Source of the DNA: Roseiarcus sp963779095
GTDB lineage: Bacteria; Pseudomonadota; Alphaproteobacteria; Rhizobiales; Beijerinckiaceae
Assembly (NCBI GenBank): GCA_963779095.1
Contig: CAVZWU010000011.1
Location: forward strand, 186,001 to 250,000
DNA length: 64,000 nucleotides
Direction of reading: 5' to 3'
Below the pieces are notes generated by a model. It had not been told where the DNA came from. It did no database searches and saw only the letters and a program-made list of their open reading frames with translations. Positions 30,009 to 40,822 of the stretch are shown piece by piece. The position numbers were made by a program, and so were the translations under genes. The stretch's first letter is position 1. Each line of letters starts with the position of its first letter.

Positions 30009-30731
30009 GTGTTCAATTCGCGCCTCAGCCCCCGCGCGCCCCTGCTTGGCTCTTCCGACGCGCCGCCGGTCGAATGGGTCGTCACCCCCGGACCGACGCA
30101 ATATGCAGACGCGCTTCACGAGATGGAGGCGCGCGCCGAGGCGATTGCGCGGGGCGACGCGCCTGAACGGGTCTGGCTCATCGAGCATCCGCCCCTCTAC
30201 ACCGCCGGCACGAGCGCCAAGGACAGCGACCTTATCGACGCGCGCTTTCCGGTCCATCGCGCCGGCCGCGGCGGCCAGTTCACCTATCACGGGCCCGGGC
30301 AGCGGGTCGCCTATCTCATGCTCGACCTCAAGCGCCGCCGGCCGGACGTTCGCGCCTATGTGGCCTCGCTCGAAGCCTGGCTGATCGAGACGCTGAAGGC
30401 GTTCGACGTCGCCGGCGAAACGCGCGAGGCCCGGGTCGGCGTATGGGTCAGGCGGCCCGACAAGCCGGCGTCGCCATCGGGAGAAACGGCCGAGGACAAG
30501 ATCGCCGCCATCGGGGTGCGGGTGCGGCGCTGGGTGACGCTGCACGGCGTCGCGCTCAACGTCGATCCCAATCTTGAGCATTTTTCCGGCATCGCTCCGT
30601 GCGGGATTCGGGAGGCGCATTACGGCGTCACCAGTCTCGCCGACCTCGGCCGCCCCGCGACCATGGGCCAGGCAGACGCGGCGCTGCACGCGGCCTTCGA
30701 GACTGTCTTCGGCCCGACGCGCGCGGGCTAG
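30009..30731 (+). CDS. lipB: Octanoyltransferase LipB
   Basis: Transfers octanoyl from acyl carrier protein to lipoyl domains, the first step of lipoate synthesis. I choose the GTG at 30009, giving 240 residues, the usual LipB length; the open frame continues far upstream without homology. Motifs: VWLIEHPPLYTAGTSA near residue 55, GRGGQFTYHGPGQRVAYLMLDL near 85, the catalytic Lys in KIAAIGVRVRRWVTLHGVALNV, and the catalytic Cys in GIAPCGI. The frame is intact. Confidence 0.93.
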   Translation: MFNSRLSPRAPLLGSSDAPPVEWVVTPGPTQYADALHEMEARAEAIARGDAPERVWLIEHPPLYTAGTSAKDSDLIDARFPVHRAGRGGQFTYHGPGQRVAYLMLDLKRRRPDVRAYVASLEAWLIETLKAFDVAGETREARVGVWVRRPDKPASPSGETAEDKIAAIGVRVRRWVTLHGVALNVDPNLEHFSGIAPCGIREAHYGVTSLADLGRPATMGQADAALHAAFETVFGPTRAG

Positions 30732-30766
30732 AGGGCTTGGCGATTTGGTCAAATCGCCAAGCCCTC
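30731..30766. terminator. Perfect 16-bp hairpin immediately after lipB
   Basis: GAGGGCTTGGCGATTT / AAATCGCCAAGCCCTC with a GGTC loop; the first G is the last base of the lipB stop codon. A strong symmetric stem without a following T-run. It may be a transcript-end stabiliser or terminator. It directly precedes a copy of the dispersed repeat described at 30778. Confidence 0.55.
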
Positions 30767-30777
30767 TGCACTTCCCT

Positions 30778-30832
30778 AGATTCGCGCGCTTTCGCGCGAA
30801 AAACCGGCATCCCCTTTTTTCGCCGCGCGCTC
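30778..30832 (+). repeat. Dispersed palindromic intergenic repeat, copy 1
   Basis: Contains TTCGCGCGCTTTCGCGCGAA, then AAAACCGGCATCC, a T-run and CGCCGCGCGCTC. The reverse complement of 60038-60092 gives the same order with few differences. The core (GAAAAAGTGG..CCGGTTTTTCG in the other orientation) resembles the short palindromic repeats scattered between genes in many Hyphomicrobiales. It lies between lipB and the DUF707-like gene. Confidence 0.6.
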
Positions 30833-30883
30833 CCGCAAGAGCCGCGCCTTGCCCTCCCGATGAGCGGAAACTATAGGCGTGCC

Positions 30884-32214
30884 ATGGGCCTCCACATCGG
30901 GCTTCCGGAGAGAAGCCGGCGGGCGTTCTGGGCGCGCCTCTACGCCGCGGCGGCGCCTTGCTCAGCGGCCTCGCCGCGCCGTTCGCGCCGGCGCATTACG
31001 CGCTGATCGGCGAGAGGCTCGGCTATCGTCCCAACGCTTTCTTCGATCCTGCGGCCTTCCGCGCCCACGCGGCCGTTGCGAAAAGGCGCGAACGGAGGCT
31101 TGCTCGAGCTTTACCTCGCGCGCCCCGAGCCGAACGCGCCCTCCCCTTCCGCCGAATTCGACCATGCCTGGTACGTGTCGCAGAACCCGGATTGGGCGCA
31201 GAGCCATCCCCATCCGTTCCTGCACTTTCTCGAGCGCGGATTGCGGGCTGGCAGGCGTCCGCGGCGCGGATATCGATGTGGAGTTCGTCCGCGACATCAC
31301 GCGCGGCGTGAAGCCCCGCTCGCTCGAGGAGGCGGCCTTCCGGGTCTTCGACCGCACGCTCACCGAGGGCGAGATGGGGCCGCCGCTCAACCGGCAGGAA
31401 TTGCGGGCGCGCCAGGACCGCTTCTATGCCGATGGGCGGCTGCGCATCGAACGCGAAGCGGCTCATTCGGAGCGCAACGTTCTCGTCTTCGTCCAGTGCG
31501 GCCAAGGGTTTGACGCCGCCTACCTGCAAGAGCCGCGCAGCTATGACGTTCTCCTCAACTATTATCACGAGGGAGAGCGTCCATCCGAAGGCGGACATCG
31601 CCATTCATTCAGGCCGGAACCAAGACGACCGCCATTCGCCGTCTCATGGAGCTGAGGCCCGATCTGCTCCTGCGTTATCAGGCGGTCCTGTTTCTCGACG
31701 ACGACGTCGAAATCGACGCCGCCGGGATCGAGGCTCTCTTCCGCGCCATGGACGGCGGAAAAGCTCGACCTTGCGCAGCCGGCGCTCACCGCAGATTCGG
31801 CCACCGCCTATCCGTTCCTGAAAAGACCGTCCGCCGGGCCCGGCGTGATGCGCGTATCGTCGGTCGAGATCATGGCGCCGGCCTTGACGCGGCGGGCGCT
31901 CGAATGCGCGAAATGGGTGTTCGCGGAATCGGTCAGCGGCTGGGGCAGCGACCTGCTGCTGGGACCGGCGGTGCGCGCAGCCTGCGGACCCGCGACGCGT
32001 CGGGGTCATCGGCTCGGTCGCTGTCCGGCACGCAGCGCCGGTCGACCTGGCCGCCAGCGCCTTTTACGCCTTTCTGCGCCGCTACGGCGTCGATCCCGGA
32101 CATGAGGCCAACAGGATCGCGGTCGACTTCGGCGTCGAACGCTTTCTTCGGCCGCTCGCTCCGGGCGAGACCGGAGAGACTTGCCGGGCGCCGCCTGACC
32201 GGGACACGGCCTGA
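30884..32214 (+). pseudogene. DUF707-like glycosyltransferase-type protein (many frameshifts)
   Basis: Reading across at least six frame changes gives one protein of about 440 residues. Near residue 90 is FDHAWYVSQNPDWAQSHPHPFLHFLERG, a repeat found at the start or end of many bacterial glycosyltransferases. In the middle is RNVLVFVQCGQGFDAAYLQE. Then comes VLFLDDDVEIDAAGIEALF, a DxD-like motif, followed by LDLAQPALTADSATAYPFL and VSSVEIMAPALTRRALECAKWVF, and SGWGSDLLLGPAV, which together match DUF707. It probably acts on a surface polysaccharide. The start ATG at 30884 is the best candidate. It precedes the cyclase gene on the same strand. Confidence 0.6.
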
Positions 32215-32359
32215 TCAATCCGCACTGCGGTCAAACAATCGGCGGATATTCCGGCGCAAGCTTCCGCCAGCCTGGCGGTCGGGCGTCCCGGCCGGGCGCA
32301 TCGGCTTGACAAGGCAGGCGTTTCCTCGATCTTGGGGGCCGGCGGGCGGCAAGGACGGC

Positions 32360-34521
32360 ATGCGAAGGGCGAACGAGGCCAGACTTTACGCATTGACCAC
32401 GGCGACGGCTTGCGCGCTGGCGTTGCTCGCTGGCGTCATCGGCGCGCCGACGCGCGCCGTGATGCAGAATCTGGTGTTCGACCAGTACCAGCGCTGGAAG
32501 CCGCGCCCTTACGCGTTCGACCAGCCGGTCCGCATCGTCGCAGATCGACGACGAATCGCTCAAGCGGCTCGGGCAATGGCCGTGGCCGCGCGAGCGCCTT
32601 GCCGCGCTCGTCGAGGCGCTGAAGCGCGCCGGGGCCGCGGCGATCGCCTTCGATTTCCTGTTCTCGGAAAAGGACCGCGCCGACGCCAACGCGCGCGACC
32701 GGAGAGACCCCTGACGATGTCTTCGCCCGCGCCATCGATGGCGCGCCCGTCGTGCTCGGCAGCTTCGTCTCCGAGGCGCCCAATGGCGCCGGCGGGTCCG
32801 TCAAGGCGGGATTCGTCACCGCCGGCGACGACGCGACGAAGTTCCTGACGCCTTCGCCGGGCGCTCTCGCGCCTTTGTCCCGAGCTCGCCCAGCATGCGG
32901 CAGGCGTCGGCTTCCTCAATTGGCGGCCGGACTCCGACAGGGTCGTGCGGCGGGTGCCGCTCATCCTCAACGTGGACGGCGCCCTGCATCCCAGTCTCGC
33001 CATGGAGGCGCTGCGCGTCGCGCAGGGCGCCTCGACCTATATCGTCAAGTCGTCGAACGCCAGCGGCGAAACCGCCTTCGGGGAAGTGTACGGCGTCCTG
33101 GCGATTCGCAACGGCGACTTGACGATTGATACCGATCCCGCCGGGGACATCCGGGTCTATTTCGCGCGTCCTGACCCGCGCCGCTCGATCCCGGCATGGA
33201 AGGCTCTCGAACCGGGAGCGGACCTCAGCGATCTTACGCGGCGCGATCGTGTTCTGTCGGCGCGTCCGCAGCGCTGCTCTCGGACATCGTCGCCACGCCG
33301 TTGTCGCCGGCGATGCCAGGCGTCGAGGCCCATGCGCAGATCGTCGAGCAGCTCCTGAGCGGCCAGACGCTGAGAAGGCCCGATTGGGCGCCGAGCGCGG
33401 AGTGGATGGCGACGGCGCTCATCTGCGCGGCGCTCGTGGCGACGACCTGGATACTGGCGCCCTATCTCGCGGCGCTCGTCTTCGCCGCCGTGGTCGGCGC
33501 GATCGTCGCGGTGAGCTGGTTCGCGTTTTCCCGTCACGGCGTGCTGATCGAGCCGACCTATCCGGCGTTTTCCGCCGCCGCGGTCTATTTCACCGGCGTC
33601 TCGACCCTCTATGCGGTGAAGCGCCATCAGGAGCGCGAGATCCGTTCCGCCTTTGGCCGGTTCGTCTCGCCCGCGGTGGTGGCGCGCCTCGCGGAAATGC
33701 CGGGCGCGCTCGAGCTCGGCGGCTTGCAGCGCGAACTGACGTTGCTGTTCTGCGACATCCGGTCGTTCACGACCATCTCGGAGGGGTTCAACGCGTCGGA
33801 GCTCACCCACTTCCTCAACGAATATCTGACGCCGATGACCGACGCGATTCTCGACCGGATGGGCACCGTCGACAAATACATGGGCGACGCCATCATGGCG
33901 TTCTGGAACGCCCCGCTCGACGATCCCGATCATGCCGGCGCACGCGGTCGAATCGGCGCTCACGATGCGCGAGACGCTGGTCACGCTCAACGAGGGGTGG
34001 CGCAGCCGCGCCGAGGCCGATGGGCGCCCGTTCAAGCCGGTGCGGTTCGGCATCGGGCTCAATTCGGGCGAGTGCTGCGTCGGCAATCTGGGCTCGCTGC
34101 GCCGATTCGACTATTCGGCGATCGGCGACGAAGTGAACGTCGCCTCGCGACTGGAAGGCGCCTGCAAGATTTTCGAGGTCGACATTATCGGCAGCGAGAC
34201 GGTCCGCTCCGAAGCGCCCGATTTCGCCTGGCTCGAGATCGATTCCGTCCTGGTCAAGGGCAAGACCCGCCCGGTCGGACTTTACGCGCTGGCGGGAGAC
34301 TCAGGCGCTCGCCGCGAAGCGACGAATTTGCGGACCTGAGCCGCCTTCACGCGGCGATGCTCGCGGCTTACCGGAACCGGGACTTCGCCGCCGCGATCTC
34401 CATGGCGAAGGAAGCCGCGGCCCTCGCGCCTGCCGCGGTTCGCGGCCTCTACTCGTACAACCTGCGCCGATTCGGCCAATTGGCCGACAAGCGCGCAGGA
34501 CCCCGATTGGCGCCCTGCTGA
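32360..34521 (+). pseudogene. CHASE2-domain adenylate/guanylate cyclase (several frameshifts)
   Basis: Class III nucleotide cyclase with an extracytoplasmic CHASE2 sensor. After an N-terminal helix (LYALTTATACALALLAGVIG) the CHASE2 core reads PVRIVQIDDESLKRLGQWPWPRERLAALVEAL and IAFDFLFSEKDRAD across frame changes near 32540, 32705, 32880 and 33220. Three membrane helices follow at 33410-33610. The cyclase domain begins RSAFGRFVSPAVVARLAE and has LLFCDIRSFTTISE (metal Asp), GTVDKYMGDAIMAFW, FGIGLNSGECCVGNLGS and YSAIGDEVNVASRLEGACK. Frame changes near 33935 and 34305 affect the cyclase part too. It ends with a short helical tail. Confidence 0.75.
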
Positions 34522-34549
34522 TCGCACTCGACGAAAAATAGCGCCGATA

Positions 34550-37500
34550 TCAAAACGCGTAGCGTACCCCGAGGCCCCCATGGAGCGTTGGGCCGATCTC
34601 GCCACCGAGCGTGCCGATCAGGAAGGCGTCCACCACCAGATTTCGCGAGAACCGATAGGCCAGTCGGCCACCAAACTCGGTCCAGGCGGAGTTGAGCAGC
34701 GGGTAAGGCGCAACCGACCCAAAGCTGGTCACATTGACCCGCGACCCGAACTCGTTGTCAAAGCCGTAAGCGATTGCGCCGTTGATATTTCCCTCGATGT
34801 TGCCGAACAGGAGGCGCGTGTATTGGGCGCCAAAACGCACGACATCCTGCCGGTCGACGCCCGTGCTCACAGTAGCGGGGAAGGGATTGACCGCGCTCGC
34901 CGCTTCGGTGTAGCCGCCCGATTGCTGCCAGCCGCGGACCAGATCCGCGAATACGGCCGCTTCATCGATCGGCGTAAGCCGATCGACCCAGCCAACGCGT
35001 CCGAAAACCGAAATCGACCGGTCGACCGCCGACCCGACCCCCTGCGCCGGAGTGAGCCCGTTGGTGTAATAGCGGGTGTAGGTGGTGTCGATATAGGGCG
35101 AAAGCGCGGCGCCCACTTCGAAGAACGGGCGGCTCTTGCCCCAGTTCGGAGGATCGTAGCGAAGCGACGCGGCGACGATCGGTGCGGCTCTCACATTGGC
35201 CCCATCCTGATAATAGCTCTCGAACGCGGCTCCGGCGAGCAGGGTCACGCTGTCGTTGAGCGCCCATCGCCCGTGCGAGCCAAGCGAAAAGGACCCGATC
35301 GAAGCAAAGCCCCCGCCGCAACTACAGCCGTTGACCTGCTCGGTGGCGCCGAGAAGCAACGAGCCGAGCACCCGGCTGGTGATCAACTGTTTGAGTTGCG
35401 CCTGGGCGAGACTTGTGACCGAGCTTTGGATCTGGCTCATGCTCGCCGCCGGGCTCGAGGTCAGATACCAGTCCTGATTGGAATCACGCCCAAGGGTATA
35501 TTCGTATCCCCCCGCGAGGATCGGCGTGCGGTTGGCCAGATAAAAAGCGTTCGTCGATGTGGTCCCGCCGTTGCTCACGGCGACTACCGGAATCCCGTTG
35601 CCGGTCGTCGCCGCGCCCGCCGCCCCGCTGGCGTTCTTGATCGTGAGCGACGTCGAGCCTGCAGCCGAGCCGCCATTGATGACCAGCTGGTCGGTGGATC
35701 CGGCGCTCGGCCTCCGAGCGCGGTGTTCAGCGTGATGTTCGCCCCCGTCCCGACATAGGAGCCAAGCGATCAGGGTCTTGAAGCCGCCGGACGGCGCAAA
35801 GACGATCGCGCTGTTCGTAAGGTTGAGGTTCGTCACCGTCGACGAAGCGCTCATCGTCCAGTTCGTGCCGTTGGCCAGCGACACATTGGTGAGCGAGGTC
35901 GAGTCGGTCTCGAATTGCGCCGGTCAGCGTCGACGCATTGGCGTTGAACGCGACCGTGCTGCCGACCGTGGCGTTGAGGAGATTGCCGGCGCCGGCGTTC
36001 GCGACGGTGTTGTTGAAATTGATGGTTGCGCTCGACGGATCGGCGAAAATCAGATCGCCCGCCGCATTCTTGATGTTGAAATTGTCGAAGGTCGCGACGG
36101 CGTTCGTGGCGTTGGTGAAGGTCAATTGCATTGCCCGCGGCGGAGACCGTTCCCCCGCCCGAGGCGATGATCGACGGCGAAGCCCCGCCGAGAGCGAAAG
36201 CCGTGGCCGTCGCCTGCGACGTCGTGACGTTGAGAGCGCCGGAAGCCGTGACCATGCCCGAAAGCGCCTGCACGCCCATGGATCCAGCGCCGGAAACGGC
36301 GATGGAGGTCGAGCCTCGCGCCGATATGGCGCCGCCAGCCGCCGCCATGAGGCCAGCGGTATTATCCCCGCTGAGCGCGATGGTCGTCGGGCCGTTGAGC
36401 GCAATCGTCGAACCTGCGCCTTGCGCCCACGCGCCATAGGCTGACGGGCCTCGCGGTCACAATGCCGAGCGGTCCCGAAACCGCAATTGCGGCTCCGTGA
36501 CCCGAACCCGTGACGTCACTGGCGTAAAGTCCGGCCGCGCCCTCGCCGGTTGTCGTGATCGTCGCCGCAGCGAGGTTGACCTGAGAACCTGCGCCGTCGG
36601 CGTTGACGCCATAGGCGGGAAGGCCGGTCGAGGCCGAAGCCGTCCCGTGGTCGCGACCGTGGTCTGGCCAGACGCATTGATGACGCCGCCTTGAGTGGCG
36701 TAAAGTCCGATCGCCCCGTCTCCTTGCGTCGCGAACGTGGTCCCGCCGCTCAGGTTAACTGTTGAGCCCGCGCCGGTGACGAAGAGCGCATGCGCGTCCT
36801 GACCTGACGTATTGACTGCGCCGCCGCTGATGTTGGTGACGCCGCCGCTGTTTGTTTCCACGCCAACCGCCGCCATGCCCGTCGTGGTGATGATCGTGTC
36901 GGTCAGCGTCATCGCGCCGCCGGTCGGGTCGCCAGGCGACGCAAAACCATTGTAGGCGCCGATCGCGGCGTCGCCGAAGGTGGGCCCAATGCCGCCATGC
37001 GTCGTGACGCTGACGTCGGTCGCCGTCAGCGAAGACCCCGCGCCGTTTACAAACAAGCCGAACGACCCGCCGCCGGTCGTCAGAACTGTGGTCCCGTCGC
37101 TGAGAGCTATGCTGCCGCCATTGAAAGCGAAAACGCCATGAGCGACCGGCCCGTTGGTCGTAACCGAACCTCCTGAAACCGTCGCGCTTCCTCCGTTCGA
37201 TGCAATGACTCCGAAGGAGAAACTTTCCGTGCTCAGATCGAAGCCGCCGTTCGTCATGACGGCGACGTTCGATGCCATGATCTTCGAGCCGGCGCCGTCG
37301 ACAGAGAGGCCTGGCGCGCCAATGCCCGAGGTCGTCACCGAACCGCCGCTCACCGTCACCTGCCCGCCGCTATCGGCCTGCACGCCCGGGGCGGAATTGC
37401 CGTTGGTCGTGATCATGGCGTTGTTGATGGTGATCAGCGAAGGCGGATCCGAGCCGGCGGATTCCGAGGACCCGGACGCGTACACGCCGATTGCGCCTGT

Positions 37501-38533
37501 CCCGGACGTCGTGACATTCGGCTGCATCCGGAGCGTCGATTACTCCGCCATTGCTGGCGAACAGGCCGTAAGCATTCGCCCCCGCCGTCTTCACTGTTAG
37601 CCCGGCCAGATTGACTTGCGAGCCTGGGCCGTCGGCATTGACGCCGAAGGCGCCCAAGCCGGTCGCCTCGGAATTGGTTCCCGCTGTCGAGATCGCAACA
37701 ACTCCTCCGGTTCCGTTCACGACGCCGCCACCGGTCGCATAAATTCCGATCGCGCCGTCTCCGTTAGTGGACAGGGCGTTTCCCACTCCGAGATTTGTCA
37801 CTGAGCCCGCGCCGCTGACGGCCACAGCGTGCGCGTCTTGGCCTTCAGTGGTGATGGCCGTGTTCGTCAAATTCATCGTGCCGCCGGGCTCGAGTTCCGA
37901 ACCGAAGCCATTGGTTGCGCCGATCGAACCAAGGCCGTCGGTCTTGGCGATGACGCCGGTCGACGGATCGGCCCCTGTGGCGGTCAGCGACGCGCCTGAG
38001 CCGCTCACCGCCAGTGCCGCCGATCTGTCGCCAAAGGTCTCGATTGTGGTCCCCTCGCTGAGCATCACGCTGGAGCCGCCGCCTATCGAAAGGATTGCCG
38101 GAGCGGCGGGCCCGGACGTCCGGATCGCGCCACCGGTGATTGCTATAGATCCGCCGTTGTCAGCCTGCACCGCGGGGAGCCCGGTGCCCAAGATCTTAGA
38201 CAGCCCTTCGCTCGTCCAGAATATATTGGTGTCCGGGCCCGACACTCGGACCGCGATCGTCGTGGAGTTTCCGAGGTAGGTCATCCCAGAAACTGAGCAG
38301 GTCTCCCCGGGGACTGCGAGGAGTTCGGTAGAATTGTTGATGGCGCAGGCCGCGAACGCGACGCTCCCGGAATCGCACAGCACGATGAGGCACGTCCAAG
38401 CGACAAGCGAAGCAGTGCGCGCTTCCGATCTTGCCCCCGCCGCCTTCAAAGCCCCTCCCGCTACGCCGCGGCAATCAGAAGAAGCGGGATGTCCGGCTCG
38501 AATGTTGCGCCCAACTGCCAAGCCAAACCGCAA
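34550..38533 (-). pseudogene. Type V autotransporter with repetitive passenger (several frameshifts)
   Basis: About 1,320 residues if joined. An N-terminal extended signal region ends with TASLVAWTCLIVLCDSGSVAFAA. The passenger is built of degenerate units of the type GAPGLSVDGAGS / VTTSGxGAxG / SGGSVTTNGPxAHGVFA, typical of a beta-helix. Frame changes fall near 37500, 36450, 36130, 35915 and 35750. The last 300 residues form the autotransporter barrel (SHGRWALNDSVTLLAGAAFESYYQ, FGAQYTRLLFGNIEGNINGAIAYGF) and end in GLGVRYAF with terminal Phe. It would be exported by Sec and displayed on the cell surface. Confidence 0.75.
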
Positions 38534-38554
38534 TAAAATTGTCGGGCGCCGATT

Positions 38555-39157
38555 TCACGCCGTCTCGGTCTTCGATTGAGCCTTCCAACCTTGACGATAT
38601 CCGACAAAACCCAGTCCCACAAAGCCGAGAAGCGCCATTGTCCAAGTGGACAGCTCAGGAACGGCGAGAGTGCGGGGGAGCCCGGCATCGGTCGTCACCA
38701 GAAGCTCGCTCGGATCGTTGGGAAAGCTCGACCCGTCAAGCGAGTTGGCGAAGTGAAACGACAGAAGGTAAGTGTCGCCTTTAGTCGTCGCGAAGCTCTG
38801 AGAGAACGTGGCGAAATTTCCCGAAGAAATGTCTCCGAACGTCAACAATCCGTTGCCCTGCGTGGCCTCGCTACCTGATCCGGCCGGCGTACGCACCCAG
38901 CTTTCGCCGAGCAGGTTCTCTCCGCCGCCCAGCGTGACGCGGATGTCCAATACGTATTCGAAGCCCGGGTGATCGTAGCCGCCGATGGAGATCTTCGTTG
39001 TCGGCGCCGTGGCGGTAAAAAAGAGATCGTAGGTCGTGTCGGTTGTAGTGGGCGCATTGACCAGCGACAAGAGGGTGACAGCTCGCGCGGGTGATGTTCC
39101 AAGCAAAGCCATGGCCTCGATAAGGACGGCCGCTGCCGACAAAAATGTCTTAGGCAT
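38555..39157 (-). CDS. PEP-CTERM-like secreted protein
   Basis: 200 residues with an N-terminal signal peptide (TFLSAAAVLIEAMALLGTSPARA). The middle is a beta-sandwich-like domain. The C-terminal VPELSTWTMALLGFVGLGFVGYRQGWK consists of a PEP-like motif, a short hydrophobic helix and basic residues. Such tails direct exosortase-dependent sorting in polysaccharide-producing Proteobacteria. The first residues of the motif are PEL rather than PEP. It lies 21 bp downstream of the autotransporter start on the same strand, so they are separate but close transcription units. The frame is intact. Confidence 0.7.
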   Translation of the reverse strand: MPKTFLSAAAVLIEAMALLGTSPARAVTLLSLVNAPTTTDTTYDLFFTATAPTTKISIGGYDHPGFEYVLDIRVTLGGGENLLGESWVRTPAGSGSEATQGNGLLTFGDISSGNFATFSQSFATTKGDTYLLSFHFANSLDGSSFPNDPSELLVTTDAGLPRTLAVPELSTWTMALLGFVGLGFVGYRQGWKAQSKTETA

Positions 39158-39656
39158 TGCTGGCGCCTTTCTGATCCCGGATTCCGTTCGCCATACGCTT
39201 ATGTTCCGTCCACGCGCGCTCGACTACGTAGTATTTTAACAGATTTGACCAGTCAAGATCGTGGCCGCCCTGAAAGCCGACGAAACGCATCAAGCGCGCC
39301 GGACCCGGAGGCATGCGCGGATCGGCTTGCCATCGAGTCGCGAATCGCCTCGCCACGGCGAAGGTGATCAGCGTTGACCCGAGATAGCCGTTCGCCCCTC
39401 ATCGAAAGGTCCATGCGTCACGGTTCAGACTTCGCCGCCCAGTCCAAGCCTGAAACAACCAATCGATTGTGCCGCAGATCTGCTTTGACCGCAAGCGTCT
39501 TCTGGGCTCGCGTCTCTCCCCGCCAAGAGGGCCACTGCGTGACCCTTCAGTCCAAGAGCTTAGCCTCTTTTGCCGCGACGACGGGCGACTCGAACGCAAA
39601 CGAGCCGAGCGGCCCCGACCGCTCGGCTCGTCGAATAGCCTCGAGAGCTCGTCCGC
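39158..39656. other. Stretch without a convincing gene
   Basis: About 500 bp between the PEP-CTERM-like gene and the next minus-strand gene. Short open frames exist on both strands (for example 39150-39356 minus, 68 codons), but I see no recognisable domain, signal peptide or ribosome binding site. It should hold the promoter of the PEP-CTERM-like gene. Confidence 0.35.
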
Positions 39657-40197
39657 TTAAGGCTGCTGCTTCTTCTGCTCCGTCCTGCTCTTCGACGCAT
39701 GGTAGCCGGCAGCGCCAGCATCAGCCTCGCACATATAGGCGCCCTGCTTGGTCGTTCCGTACCAGCGTGAGCCTGAATAGTGGTAGGTGTGGGACTTGCC
39801 CTTGGTGTTGACCCAGACCACCGTGTCGCCGGGGCAGCGGGCCTTGGCTTCCCCCTCTGAAGCGAATTGGCCAGCGCCCGTCGGGCGAGCGGCTTGCATG
39901 GGCTTCGGCTTCGGCTGATAGGTCGGCGCCGGCGCCGGGCGCGAGCGGAGCGGGCGCGGGGGCAGGAGCAGCGGCGGGAGCCGGGGCCGGCGCGGCGGCT
40001 TCCTTCTGCACGCGGCATTGCTTCAGGAACTCCGGCCATTTCATGCCGTTGGTGGTGTTGTTCGCCTTGGCGGCCTTCCAGTCGTCGCCGCACTGCTTCA
40101 TGATGCTTTGCGCCTGCGCGGCGCCGGTCGAGGCCAGACCGAGGGCGCCGGCGAACAAAAACGCCGAAAGCGCAATCCTGAAAGACGTTCTGATCAT
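39657..40197 (-). pseudogene. Secreted hypothetical protein of Hyphomicrobiales type (one frameshift)
   Basis: N-terminal signal peptide (IALSAFLFAGALGLASTGAAQA) followed by MKQCGDDWKAAKANNTTNGMKWPEFLKQCR, a short cysteine-containing module common in Rhizobiales exported proteins, and an Ala/Pro-rich linker. The frame is lost in the linker near 39940. It continues with QFASEGEAKARCPGDTVVWVNTKGKSHTYHYSGSRWYGTTKQGAYMCEADA, a second conserved module. About 180 residues if repaired. Function unknown. The high-GC Ala-Pro linker is a plausible place for a sequencing error. Confidence 0.6.
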
Positions 40198-40405
40198 CGT
40201 TAATCCCTCCGATATGGGCGCCCCGGCGATTTCGCCAGCCCTCTCCCAGCCCGGCAGGCGCCGAGCTCATTCCCCCTCATGCCGCCGTCCCACTGAACGC
40301 GACATGAACATTTCATGAGGATCGATCCTGGCCCCTCGATCAAGGCTCCCCGGCGAGTAGCGTTCTGGGTTCGAAATCTCGCTTCAGAAAACGGAAGGTT
40401 TCCCA

Positions 40406-40822
40406 ATGGCTGACGCCCGATGCAGTTGCGGCGCTCTCACACTGACGCTTCCAGAACCATCAAAATTGGTTGTCGCCTGTCATTGTCTTGACTGCCAGCG
40501 GAGGACCGGCGCGCCATTTGGCGTAGGCGCATTTTATCCGGCCGACGTCGTCGTCATTTCCGGAACTCCGAGTGAATACACCCGCGATGCAGCAAGCGGC
40601 GGCAAGGTCCACACCTATTTTTGTCCAAATTGCGGGTCAACGATCTACTGGAAGGCCGACAAACTTCCGTCACTGATCGGCGTTGCGATCGGCGCGCTGG
40701 CGGACCCAAAATACCCGGCTCCCCTCAGGTCGGTGTTTGAGCAGTCGAAACATCATTGGGTTCACATTGATGGCGCCGTCGAACATTTCCCGCAAAGCAG
40801 TGTGACAAAAAATTCAAGTTGA
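40406..40822 (+). CDS. GFA/CENP-V family zinc protein (formaldehyde-activating-like)
   Basis: 138 residues with the Gfa fold: zinc ligands in RCSCGALTLTL, ACHCLDCQRRTGAPFG and YFCPNCGSTIYW. Members are related to S-(hydroxymethyl)glutathione synthase but most have no proven activity, so a formaldehyde role is only suggestive. It ends 9 nt inside the convergent kinase gene. The frame is intact. Confidence 0.88.
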   Translation: MADARCSCGALTLTLPEPSKLVVACHCLDCQRRTGAPFGVGAFYPADVVVISGTPSEYTRDAASGGKVHTYFCPNCGSTIYWKADKLPSLIGVAIGALADPKYPAPLRSVFEQSKHHWVHIDGAVEHFPQSSVTKNSS

